Positions 8,557 to 17,045 of a stretch of DNA of 33,866 nucleotides are shown here, one piece after another. This DNA is from an uncultured Verrucomicrobia subdivision 3 bacterium. GTDB lineage: Bacteria > Verrucomicrobiota > Verrucomicrobiia > Limisphaerales > UBA11358. The position numbers and the translations under genes are program-made. Positions within the stretch are counted from its first letter, which is position 1, and each line of letters begins with the position of its first letter. The stretch lies in contig CAIQEI010000144.1 of the NCBI GenBank assembly GCA_903870815.1, positions 1 to 33,866 on the forward strand, in the 5' to 3' direction. The notes beneath the pieces were generated by a model. The model searched no databases. It was given only the letters and a program-made list of their open reading frames with translations, and had not been told where the DNA came from.

Positions 8557-9125
8557 GTCTTTCGGCGCACCCCGCGCGTCGGCGTGAAAATAAAATCCAC
8601 CTTCGCGTCGTGTGGTTCCATCGGGATTTTTTCCAGTAATTGAAAATCATGGCACACGCCGCATTTTATCCCGCTCGCTTCCGCCAAAATCCGGTCATAA
8701 AAACCCTGTCCGCGACCGAGCCGGTTGCCGCTTAAATCGAACGCCAAACCCGGCACGAGAATCAGATCAAATCTGTTCAAAGGAATTTCCGCACAGCTTG
8801 TCGCTGGTTCGCGCACACCGAATTTTCCGACAACAATGTCCGCCGCCAGGTTTTGCAATTGGCGCGCGCCGTAAGTTTTTTTCGCACTGTCGAAAAAGGG
8901 CAGCGCGCAATTGGTTCCCAGCGCGAGCGACAGTTCCAGCATGGGCCAGACATCCAGCTCGTCCGGCATCGGCGCGAAAAACAAAATAGTGTGTGCGCTC
9001 GGTATCTGTGCCTTCAGCCGCTCGCACAGGTCAATGGATTCTACCGCCCGAACTGCCGGCGAAATCTTTTCCAGCCGGGAGCGGATTATGACCCGCAAGT
9101 TGGATTTGGCATCTGGCATGTTCAT
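8553..9125 (-). CDS. ygfA: 5-formyltetrahydrofolate cyclo-ligase
   Basis: The 190-residue protein carries the family's nucleotide and folate signature, VPGLAFDLSGNRLGRGQGFYDR, at about 124-145, and the upstream blocks ILFFAPMPDELD and CALPFFD. The enzyme uses ATP to convert 5-formyl-THF to 5,10-methenyl-THF in the cytoplasm, salvaging an inhibitory folate. The ATG at 9125 was chosen because it overlaps the TGA of rarA in an ATGA arrangement, the hallmark of translational coupling. A longer frame reaches 9167, and another ATG lies at 9119. Its position after rarA and a structured RNA recalls the 6S RNA-ygfA arrangement of proteobacteria. The length is normal. Confidence 0.92.
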   Translation of the reverse strand: MNMPDAKSNLRVIIRSRLEKISPAVRAVESIDLCERLKAQIPSAHTILFFAPMPDELDVWPMLELSLALGTNCALPFFDSAKKTYGARQLQNLAADIVVGKFGVREPATSCAEIPLNRFDLILVPGLAFDLSGNRLGRGQGFYDRILAEASGIKCGVCHDFQLLEKIPMEPHDAKVDFIFTPTRGVRRKT

Positions 9126-10501
9126 TTCGACGCTATTCTGGACAGTTTGGCGAATTCTGCCCGCCATTTTACCACGCGCTCTTTGATTTTCTTTTCTACG
9201 CCCTGTTCGGACGGCTCGTAATAAATCTTGTCCACGCCCAGATAATCCTGCGCGACAAAATGATCCTTGCCGTCGTGCGCGTATTGATAGCCTTGGCCAT
9301 GGCCGAGGCGTTCCGCGCCTTGATAATGTTTATCGCGCAGATGTTCCGGCACGGCGATGGTGCGGCCGGAACGCACGTCTTCCAGGGCGGCGTCAATGGC
9401 GCAAATCGCGCTATTGCTCTTATTCGCGGTGGCGATATAAATCGTCGCTTCGGCCAGCGGAATCCGTGCCTCCGGCCAGCCGACGAATTCAGATGCTGCG
9501 AGGCAGGCATTGGCCAAAACCAGCGCCATCGGATCGGCGAGACCGACATCTTCTGCCGCGCAGATCACAATCCGGCGGGCGATGAAGCGCGGGTCTTCGC
9601 CGGCATGGATCATCTTCGCGAGCCAGTAAAGCGCCGCGTCGGGATCGCTGCCGCGCATGGACTTGATGAAGGCGGAAATCGTGTCGTAATGTGCGTCGCC
9701 GTCGCCGTCATAAACCACGGCTTTTTTCTGGATGCTCTGCTCTGCGACGTTGAGTGTGATGTGGACAACCCCGCCGGCGTCCGGTGCGGTGGTGAGCGCC
9801 GCGATTTCCAGCGAGTTCAGCGCCTTGCGCGCGTCGCCGTCGGCAATTTTGGCGAGGTGGCGCAGGGCGTTGTCTTCAATGGAAATATTCAGATAGGCCA
9901 GTCCGCGTTCCGCATCTTTCACGGCTCTTTGCAAAAGTGAATACAATTCATCCTCGGTCAGCGGGCGCAGTTCAAAAATCTGCGAGCGCGAAACGAGCGG
10001 CGAGTTGACGAAGAAAAAGGGATTATGCGTGGTCGCGCCGATGAGCTTGATGACGCCGCTTTCCACATCCGGCAGCAAAACGTCCTGCTGCGCCTTGTTA
10101 AAACGGTGGATTTCGTCGATGAACAGGATCGTGGAAGCCCCGGTGTTTTCGAGGCGATTTGCCGCTGCTGACAAAACCCGCCGCATGTCGGCGACGTTAG
10201 ATTCCACGCCGCTCAGGCGTTCGAACTTGCTTTTGGTTTGGCGGGCGATGATCTGTGCCAGTGAGGTTTTCCCGGTGCCGGGCGGGCCATAAAATATGAG
10301 CGACTGGATGCGATCGGCCTCGATGGCGCGGCGGAGCAAGTGGCCGGGCCCGAGGATGTGCGACTGTCCGGCATATTCATCAAGGCTGCGGGGGCGCATC
10401 CGCGCGGCGAGCGGACGACTGCGGAATGAGTCGGGCGTGGGCGTAGAGTTCTCCTCCGGTAATTTTTCTGCCGGGTCGGAAAACAAATCGTTGCGCGCCA
10501 T
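9122..10501 (-). CDS. rarA: replication-associated recombination protein RarA/MgsA (AAA+ ATPase)
   Basis: The 459-residue protein has Walker A (YGPPGTGKTS, residues 71-80), Walker B (ILFIDE, 125-130), a sensor-1 block LIGATTHNPFF, and the C-terminal tetramerisation region with YQYAHDGKDHFVAQDYL. RarA acts at stalled replication forks with SSB and the clamp-loader network. The family is normally about 430-450 residues, so this is full length. The ATG at 10501 has no ribosome binding site. An intrinsic terminator and structured RNA end about 40 bases upstream, so rarA is either read from its own short promoter or by readthrough. Its stop overlaps the start of the cyclo-ligase gene. Confidence 0.95.
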   Translation of the reverse strand: MARNDLFSDPAEKLPEENSTPTPDSFRSRPLAARMRPRSLDEYAGQSHILGPGHLLRRAIEADRIQSLIFYGPPGTGKTSLAQIIARQTKSKFERLSGVESNVADMRRVLSAAANRLENTGASTILFIDEIHRFNKAQQDVLLPDVESGVIKLIGATTHNPFFFVNSPLVSRSQIFELRPLTEDELYSLLQRAVKDAERGLAYLNISIEDNALRHLAKIADGDARKALNSLEIAALTTAPDAGGVVHITLNVAEQSIQKKAVVYDGDGDAHYDTISAFIKSMRGSDPDAALYWLAKMIHAGEDPRFIARRIVICAAEDVGLADPMALVLANACLAASEFVGWPEARIPLAEATIYIATANKSNSAICAIDAALEDVRSGRTIAVPEHLRDKHYQGAERLGHGQGYQYAHDGKDHFVAQDYLGVDKIYYEPSEQGVEKKIKERVVKWRAEFAKLSRIASK

Positions 10502-10539
10502 GAAGGAAGGTTAGCACCGGGTAAATTGTTTGCCCAAAA

Positions 10540-10735
10540 GAAAAAAGCCCGCAACGGGTGGCGGGCTTTGATTTCAACCGTGAAAATCACCGTTGAAATC
10601 TTGAAAGAACCCCACCCTTGCCGTGTGGAACTCGATTCTTTGAACATGTATCGCTACATGTGGAACTTGCTCGGCGGCTTTCGACTTCCATTGAAGGCAT
10701 GTCGGCCGCCACCGGAACTCGTCCCGTGATCGTTT
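10540..10735 (-). ncRNA. structured small RNA, candidate 6S RNA
   Basis: About 195 bases with no coding sign can be folded into a series of hairpins on the minus strand, ending in an intrinsic terminator. Visible elements are GGCGGC/GCCGCC enclosing an inner hairpin (about 10674-10709), and a perfect 7-bp stem ACATGTA/TACATGT closed by a GCGA (GNRA) tetraloop at 10644-10661. There is also AAAGAATC pairing with GGTTCTTT, and a stem GATTTCAAC/GTTGAAATC at 10569-10599. The GNRA loop exists only on the minus strand. Three spaced copies of GAGTTCC/AAGTTCC occur. A TTGGCA box, 17 bases and ATTAAA upstream could be a promoter. Length and position ahead of rarA and ygfA suggest 6S RNA, but the rod-like 6S fold is not clear to me. 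A leader RNA of rarA is the alternative. Confidence 0.5.
10544..10569 (-). terminator. strong intrinsic terminator ending the small RNA
   Basis: AAAGCCCGC and GCGGGCTTT form a perfect 9-bp stem with an 8-base loop. On the minus strand the stem runs directly into further T residues (TTTTTTCTTTT counting from the stem). It therefore terminates minus-strand transcription about 40 bases before rarA. Confidence 0.8.
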
Positions 10736-10972
10736 TAATTACGGTTCAAGGACTGTTGCCAATCACGAACAGGGCAGGAAAATTGTTTTTTGCAAAGAGC
10801 GATCTGAACTGATTAGAAAATCGGCCGTGTCCGGTCTTTTCTCAAGTGAAATTTTCAAAAAAAATTGCGCGTTTCCGCAACTAAAACTTGCGTTCGTACC
10901 GCTGATGGCGGGTAATTAAATTTCGGCCACGTATTTCCGGGTGTTCGGCAGACCCGTTTCCGCGGAGAATGG

Positions 10973-11962
10973 TTAGAATTTCCGGAGCCCCACCATCTGC
11001 TGCGCTTCCACGTCCCAGACCTTCAAGTTCAGGCAGCGGATGATGGTGAGCGGATGCAGCGAAGTGGTCTTGGGCTTAGCCAGTTCGGGGATTTTCTTCA
11101 GGGCCTCCGGCAGGCGATAAAATGGAATGCGGTGGTTGAGGTGATGGATGTGATGGTAGCCGATGTTTCCGGTGAACCATGCTGTGATGGGATCCGTCTT
11201 CAAAAAACTTGAAGATTCCAGCGCGGCCTTTTCGTAAGCCCAGCCCGCCCGGTCATAAAAGGAGACGCCGGGGAAATTATGCTGCGCATAAAACAAGTAT
11301 GCCCCGACCGCGCTGGCGATGAAATGAGGGATGATCAAGGTTAGGAACAGCGCTGGCCAGCCGAAGAACCAAGTCAGCAGCACTGCCAGCGTCAGGTGAA
11401 TCACGGAGGCGATCAGACAATCGTAGTGTTCCTTCGGCTGGTTGAAGAAGGGATAGATGCACATGCCCCAGAGGAACACGAACAGGTAGCCGAACAAGAT
11501 GGTCAGCGGATGCCGCATGAACAGATAGCCAAACCGCGTGGCCTTCGACGACTTGAGATACTCGGCTTTGGTCATCACCGGGTAGGAGCCAATATGGGTG
11601 CTGCGGAGCTTGGAATTATGTTTGTGATGATAATTGTGCGACGCGCGCCAGATGCTGCTGGGACTGAGGGAGAGCACGCCAAACGCCCGCATCAAGACCT
11701 CGGCCAGCCGGGATTTGGCCAGAATCGCATGGTGCTGCTGGTCGTGGTAGATCACGAACAGCCGCAGCATCAGCAGCCCGGCGAAGACGCTGCAGACGAT
11801 GCGGCCCGCCAGCGAAAAATTCGCCCCCAGGAAATGCGGCAGCGTCCCCACCACGCAGGCCCCCAGCAGTAAGGCCGTGGACACTACGTACCACCAGCTT
11901 TTCGCCCAGTGATCCGCCGCGAAAGGCTTGGTGGCCAGTATGAGTTCTTTTCCAGTGCGCAT
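10973..11962 (-). CDS. membrane fatty acid desaturase
   Basis: The 329-residue protein is a membrane di-iron desaturase. Its three histidine boxes are HDQQHH (73-78), HNYHHKH (109-115) and HHIHHLNH (270-277), with an additional His in AQHNF (228). Four or more hydrophobic segments surround them, including residues 28-45, 53-71, 151-172 and 186-225. Such enzymes introduce double bases-of-unsaturation (double bonds) into acyl chains in the inner membrane, using O2 and an electron donor. Regioselectivity cannot be read. The ATG at 11962 is preferred to the codon at 12073, because the upstream 37 residues are basic, low in homology-like features and would precede the normal N-terminus. It is a single gene; the 240-base gap to the small RNA downstream holds no gene. 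Confidence 0.85.
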   Translation of the reverse strand: MRTGKELILATKPFAADHWAKSWWYVVSTALLLGACVVGTLPHFLGANFSLAGRIVCSVFAGLLMLRLFVIYHDQQHHAILAKSRLAEVLMRAFGVLSLSPSSIWRASHNYHHKHNSKLRSTHIGSYPVMTKAEYLKSSKATRFGYLFMRHPLTILFGYLFVFLWGMCIYPFFNQPKEHYDCLIASVIHLTLAVLLTWFFGWPALFLTLIIPHFIASAVGAYLFYAQHNFPGVSFYDRAGWAYEKAALESSSFLKTDPITAWFTGNIGYHHIHHLNHRIPFYRLPEALKKIPELAKPKTTSLHPLTIIRCLNLKVWDVEAQQMVGLRKF

Positions 11963-12191
11963 GTGTTTCAAGGATATCCTAGGATGCTGGCTAATGGTCT
12001 GCCGAATCCGTCCCAATGTCCAATAATGTCTTGAACATTTTTCCCGGACCGTCCGCCGCGCCCAAACTTCCAACTCGCCTTGATTGCCCGGTTAGGGCTA
12101 TGCTCAATGCCTTGTCGTGGAAGAATCCTGGTGGATTATGGGTTTTTTCCGGCAATTTTATATTTTACATTTTTAATTTTGAATTGAACCG

Positions 12192-15092
12192 ATGACCTCC
12201 ACCCAAATCCGCCAGTCGTTCCTCGATTTCTTCAAATCGAAGTCGCACACCATCGTGCCGTCTTCCAGCCTCCTGCCTGATTCGCCGAACCTCCTGTTCA
12301 CGAACGCCGGCATGAACCAGTTCGTCCCCATCTTCCTCGGCCAGACCAAATGCCCGTACACGCCCGGCCGTGCCGCCGACACCCAGAAATGCATCCGCGC
12401 CGGCGGCAAGCACAACGACCTCGACGACGTCGGCCTCGACACCTATCACCACACCTTCTTCGAAATGCTCGGCAACTGGTCCTTTGGCGACTACTTCAAG
12501 CGGGAAGCCATCGAATGGGCGTGGGAACTCGTCGTCGGCGTCTGGAAGTTTCCACCGCAACGCCTTTATGCCACCGTTTACGCGCCGGATAAAATTAAGA
12601 ACGACCCGAGCGAATTTGATCAGGACGCGTGGAATTTCTGGGCGGAAAAATTCCGTTCCGTCGGCCTCGATCCCGCCGTCCACATCGTCAACGGCAACAA
12701 GAAGGACAACTTTTGGATGATGGGTGAAACCGGCCCGTGCGGCCCGTGCTCTGAACTCCACGTGGATCTGACGCCCGCTGGCGACACGCACGGTCGCCTC
12801 GTGAACCAGGGCGATGCCCGCTGCATCGAGATCTGGAATCTGGTCTTCATCCAGTTCAATGCCAATCCCGACGGCACCTTCACGCCGCTGCCCGCGCAGC
12901 ACGTGGACACCGGCATGGGTTTCGAGCGCGTCACCAGCATCATTCAAGGAACGAAAAATCTGACGGATTTTGCCACCGCCAGAATTTCCAACTACGAGAC
13001 CGACATTTTCCGCCCGATCTTCGACGCGTTGGAAAAGATGAGCGGCAAGCAGTATGGGAGCACGTTGCCCGGCGACCCGGTGCTCAAAGTGGCTTCCGGC
13101 GAGCCCATCAAAACCAGCGGCGAATGTCCCAGTGAGAATATCGTCGAAGTTGATTCCGGTGTGCCGACCACGTCCGAGGATGACGACGAAGTCATCACGA
13201 CGGCGGAACAAGTCCAGCTGGACATTGCTTTCCGCGTCATTGCCGACCATATCCGGACGCTCTCCTTTGCCATCGCCGACGGCATTCAGCCCGGCAACAA
13301 CGACCGCAATTACGTCCTGCGCCGCATCCTGCGCCGCGCCGTGCGCTACGGACGTACGCTCGGCTTCAAGGAACCGTTCTTCTACAAACTCGTGGACGTC
13401 CTTGCCGACACCATGGGCGACGTCTTCCCCGAAATCAGATCGCGTAAAAAGTTGGTACAGGAAACCATCCGCATCGAGGAAGAGGCATTTAACAAGACGC
13501 TGGATCGGGGGATTGAGTTGTTCAACGAGGTTGTGACGGGCGTCTCGGGAGGCCGCGAAAGTGAGATTCCTTTCAATCAAATTATCGTTGATGAGAAAAA
13601 TCCTAACCACATCATCGGTGCCGCGTACACTTGGAAGGGTCAACCCGTTACTGTGACGGGTGACTTTGCGTTTAAACTCTACGACACCTATGGTTTCCCA
13701 CTCGACCTCACCGAATTGATGGCGCGCGAACGCGGTATGAACGTGGATACCGCCGGCTTTGAAAAGTTGATGGAAGAACAGCGCGCCCGCGCCCGCGGCG
13801 CCCAGAAAAAGGAAGTCATTTCCCTCTCACAAATCGAGACCACCACGCCCACTAAATTCATCGGCTACGAGGACCTGGCAGTCAAGGCTAAGGTTCTTGA
13901 AGTCGTTTCTCTGAAAGATAAGACCGCCGTTATTCTCGACAGCAGCGTCTGTTACGCCGAGATGGGCGGCCAAGTCGGCGACACCGGCGAGTTGACCGGC
14001 AACGGTCAGCTCTGGCGCGTTGTTAATACCCAGAAATCCGGCAATACCTTTTTGCACTTCGTCGAGGGTGGCGACGCACCGGTGTTGGGCGCTGGCGTCA
14101 CGCTCGCCGTCGAGAAGTCGCGGCGCGATGCGATTCAACGGCATCATACCGTCACGCATCTGCTCCACTGGGCGCTACACGAAGTGGCTAGCCGCGAGGC
14201 GTCCCAAAAGGGCTCCTTTGTTGGGCCGGACAAACTGACTTTCGATTTCAACAGTGCACCGCTTACGCCTCTGCAGGTCGCAGACATCGAGAAGCTCGTC
14301 AATGAGCGCATCCTTGAAAACGCCGGCGTCTCCTGGACGGAAGTTTCGCACACCGACGTGAAAAATCGCAAGGACGTCATGCAATTCTTCGGTGACAAAT
14401 ATGGCGAGACCGTGCGCGTCGTCCAAATCGGCGGCGGGGCAGGGAAGCTTGACGGTTATTCGATGGAGTTGTGCGGCGGCACACACGCGCGCGCAACCGG
14501 GGAGATCGGCTTGTTCCGCATCGTCAGCGAAGCCGCCGTGGCGGCGGGGGTCCGGCGCATCGAGGCCGTGGCCGGCTTGACGGCCTACGACTTGGCCAAT
14601 GAACAGTTGCAGCTCATCAAAAGCATCGCGGGCAAAATCAATTCACCCGTCGGCGAGCTGGAAAAGAAAGTCGAAGCTCTGCTTACGCATCAAAAGGAAC
14701 TGGAGAGGTCATTACGTGCGGCCACTATGAGGGAAGCCTCAAATGTTGCGAGCAATTTGCTCGAACAGGTTCACGCCATCAATGGTACGCCCTCCATCAT
14801 CCACAACGTCGGCGGCATGGATGGAGACTTCTTGCAAGCGGTCGTGGACGTCCTGAAATCGCAGTTCAAAGGCGTGGTGGTGCTAGGCGGTGCTGCGAAT
14901 GGTGCGGTTGCACTCGTGGCGGCAGTGTCATCCGATTTTACGGCAAGGATTCAAGCCGGAAAAATCATCCAGACTATCGCCCCCATCGTCGGTGGCAAGG
15001 GCGGCGGCAAGCCGGACAATGCGCGCGGCGGCGGCAAGGAAGCGTCAAAGCTGGACGAGGCGCTGGCCAAAGCGAAATCGCTTTTAGGCTAG
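12192..15092 (+). CDS. alaS: alanyl-tRNA synthetase
   Basis: The 966-residue enzyme charges tRNA-Ala in the cytoplasm. The N-terminal class II catalytic domain starts with RQSFLDFFKSKSHTIVPSSS and includes LFTNAGMNQF. The editing domain has the zinc/editing motif HxxxH at 652-656 (HTVTH) and CxxxH at 761-765 (CGGTH). The C-terminal domain ends with the glycine-rich GKGGGKPDNARGGGK typical of the family. It is about 90 residues longer than the E. coli enzyme. One insertion of about 60 acidic and polar residues lies around 285-345, before QLDIAFRVIADHIRTLSFAI; others lie near residues 450-480. The leader is very AT-rich (12150-12191) and has no Shine-Dalgarno motif. The stop is two bases from that of convergent pckG. 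Confidence 0.96.
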   Translation: MTSTQIRQSFLDFFKSKSHTIVPSSSLLPDSPNLLFTNAGMNQFVPIFLGQTKCPYTPGRAADTQKCIRAGGKHNDLDDVGLDTYHHTFFEMLGNWSFGDYFKREAIEWAWELVVGVWKFPPQRLYATVYAPDKIKNDPSEFDQDAWNFWAEKFRSVGLDPAVHIVNGNKKDNFWMMGETGPCGPCSELHVDLTPAGDTHGRLVNQGDARCIEIWNLVFIQFNANPDGTFTPLPAQHVDTGMGFERVTSIIQGTKNLTDFATARISNYETDIFRPIFDALEKMSGKQYGSTLPGDPVLKVASGEPIKTSGECPSENIVEVDSGVPTTSEDDDEVITTAEQVQLDIAFRVIADHIRTLSFAIADGIQPGNNDRNYVLRRILRRAVRYGRTLGFKEPFFYKLVDVLADTMGDVFPEIRSRKKLVQETIRIEEEAFNKTLDRGIELFNEVVTGVSGGRESEIPFNQIIVDEKNPNHIIGAAYTWKGQPVTVTGDFAFKLYDTYGFPLDLTELMARERGMNVDTAGFEKLMEEQRARARGAQKKEVISLSQIETTTPTKFIGYEDLAVKAKVLEVVSLKDKTAVILDSSVCYAEMGGQVGDTGELTGNGQLWRVVNTQKSGNTFLHFVEGGDAPVLGAGVTLAVEKSRRDAIQRHHTVTHLLHWALHEVASREASQKGSFVGPDKLTFDFNSAPLTPLQVADIEKLVNERILENAGVSWTEVSHTDVKNRKDVMQFFGDKYGETVRVVQIGGGAGKLDGYSMELCGGTHARATGEIGLFRIVSEAAVAAGVRRIEAVAGLTAYDLANEQLQLIKSIAGKINSPVGELEKKVEALLTHQKELERSLRAATMREASNVASNLLEQVHAINGTPSIIHNVGGMDGDFLQAVVDVLKSQFKGVVVLGGAANGAVALVAAVSSDFTARIQAGKIIQTIAPIVGGKGGGKPDNARGGGKEASKLDEALAKAKSLLG

Positions 15093-15094
15093 TT

Positions 15095-16870
15095 TTACAA
15101 CCGCGCCACCAGGAGTTCACGCTGGAAGATAAGCTCCTTGGGCAGGTGCGTGTAAATCTTCATGAACAATTCGTCCTGTTGCAGCAATTCGCGGCGCCAG
15201 TCGTCGTAATTAATGTTTTGCACCTGGTCGAATTTCTCCGCCGAATAATTCTTCAGACCGGTCAGGTCGAAATCCTTCGCATAAGGCACCCAGCCGAGTT
15301 GGGTTTCCACGGCGTTGGAATGGCCGTTACAACGATCCACGATCCATTTCAGGACGCGCATGTTCTCGCCGTAGCCGGGCCAGAGGAACTGGCCGTCGCT
15401 GTCCTTGCGGAACCAGTTGACGTGGAAAATGCGCGGCGGAACCTTGATGAGCTTGCGCATGGAAATCCAGTGGCGGAAATAGTCGCCCATGTTGTAGCCG
15501 CAGAAGGGCAGCATCGCCATCGGGTCGCGCCGGACCTGGCCGTGGCCGCCGACGGCGGCGGCCGTCATCTCCGAACCCATCGTCGCGCCGATATAGACGC
15601 CGTGAATCCAATTAAACGCCTGATACACCAGCGGCATCGTGTCCGCGCGGCGCCCGCCGAAAATGATCGCGCTGATCGGCACGCCGTGCGGGTCGTTAGC
15701 CATCGGGTCCAGCATGGGATTATTGCTCATGGGCGCGGCGAACCGGGAATTGGGATGCGCGGCTTTTTCTTTCGAATCCGGCGTCCATTTTTGGCCGCGC
15801 CAGTCGAGACATTCCTTCGGCACTTCACCGTCCTTGCCTTCCCACCAGACATCGCCGTCGGGGGTGAGGGCGACATTGGTGAAAATCGTGTCACGGCAGA
15901 TCGTCTGCACGGCGGTGGGATTCGATTTGGAATTCGTGCCCGGCACGACGCCGAAATAGCCGGCCTCGGGATTGATCGCGTAAAGTCGTCCATCCGGGCC
16001 GGGCTTCATCCAAGCGATGTCGTCGCCGATGGTCCAGATTTTCCAGCCCTTGAAATGGGCCGGCGGCACGAGCATCGCGAAATTCGTCTTGCCGCACGCG
16101 CTCGGAAACGCCGCCGCCACGTAGGTTTTTTCTCCCGTCGGAGATTCCACGCCCAGAATCAACATGTGCTCGGCCATCCAGCCTTCATTCCGGCCGAGAT
16201 ACGAGCCGATGCGCAGCGCCAGGCATTTCTTCCCAAGCAGCACGTTGCCGCCGTAGTTCGAGCCGACGGAGATGACGGCGTTGTCCTGCGGAAAATGCGC
16301 GATGAATCGGTGGTCGGGACTCACATTCAACATGCAATGCAGGCCGCGGTTGAAATCGTCGTCGTCGCCCAGTTGGTCATAGGCCACCCGGCCCATGCGC
16401 GCCATGATCCGCATGCTCAAGACGACGTAAATCGAGTCGGTCAATTCCACGCCCACTTTCGTGAGCGGTGAGCCGGGCGGCCCCATCAGGTAGGGGACGA
16501 CATACATCGTGCGCCCCTTCATTCCGCCGGCACACAGTGCGTGCAGCTTGGCGTACATTTCTTTTGGCGGCATCCAGTTGTTGGTTGGCCCGGCCTCCTC
16601 CTGCATCGGTGTGCAGATGTAGGTGAATTGCTCGACGCGCGCCACGTCGTTTGCATTGGAGCGGTGATAATAGCAGCCCGGCAATTTCTTCTGGTTCAAC
16701 TTCACCAGGATACCGGCGTCGACCGCGGCGGCGGTGAGCAGTTCCTTTTCCGCCTCCGATCCGTCGCACCAAAAGATTTTCTCCGGCTGGCACAGTTTGG
16801 CTTGTTCCTCGACCCAGCGGATGACCGACTGATTGCTGGTGTTGCGTTGTCCGGAAGTGGTATGGCTCAT
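15095..16870 (-). CDS. pckG: phosphoenolpyruvate carboxykinase (GTP)
   Basis: The 591-residue enzyme interconverts oxaloacetate + GTP and PEP + CO2 + GDP, the entry step of gluconeogenesis. It carries the GTP-type P-loop FPSACGKTNFAM (Cys259, Lys261), the metal/substrate region DDIAWMK, IIFGGRRADTMPLV and the FHVNWFRKDSDGQFLWPG block. Length matches the family (about 590-620). The ATG at 16870 (MSHTTSGQRN) was chosen because an extra 30 residues from 16960 look like untranslated leader; no Shine-Dalgarno motif precedes it. The gene is divergent from the metal ATPase and convergent with alaS, with two bases between the stops. Confidence 0.96.
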   Translation of the reverse strand: MSHTTSGQRNTSNQSVIRWVEEQAKLCQPEKIFWCDGSEAEKELLTAAAVDAGILVKLNQKKLPGCYYHRSNANDVARVEQFTYICTPMQEEAGPTNNWMPPKEMYAKLHALCAGGMKGRTMYVVPYLMGPPGSPLTKVGVELTDSIYVVLSMRIMARMGRVAYDQLGDDDDFNRGLHCMLNVSPDHRFIAHFPQDNAVISVGSNYGGNVLLGKKCLALRIGSYLGRNEGWMAEHMLILGVESPTGEKTYVAAAFPSACGKTNFAMLVPPAHFKGWKIWTIGDDIAWMKPGPDGRLYAINPEAGYFGVVPGTNSKSNPTAVQTICRDTIFTNVALTPDGDVWWEGKDGEVPKECLDWRGQKWTPDSKEKAAHPNSRFAAPMSNNPMLDPMANDPHGVPISAIIFGGRRADTMPLVYQAFNWIHGVYIGATMGSEMTAAAVGGHGQVRRDPMAMLPFCGYNMGDYFRHWISMRKLIKVPPRIFHVNWFRKDSDGQFLWPGYGENMRVLKWIVDRCNGHSNAVETQLGWVPYAKDFDLTGLKNYSAEKFDQVQNINYDDWRRELLQQDELFMKIYTHLPKELIFQRELLVARL

Positions 16871-17045
16871 GGTTGTATTTCTATGGTAAAATTTAAACGG
16901 TACCAGCGTAGCCGGCGGATTCCTTCGAAGCTTTGCAGATTTTGTCGAACTATCAACCATTTTACCGGTGCGATCCGGGGACTGATTCCGGCAAAAAACA
17001 ATAAATGTTTAGCGCGGAAATCGCCCCTGTGCTAATACTGAGCCA

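Noticed and set aside
12165-13643. 492-codon open frame antisense to alaS
   Set aside because: It is the complement of a clear alaS gene with GC-rich codon bias, and it has no domain, only Asp/Val/Gly-rich sequence.
15146-16471. 441-codon open frame antisense to pckG
   Set aside because: Shadow frame; the sense strand encodes a full-length PEP carboxykinase.
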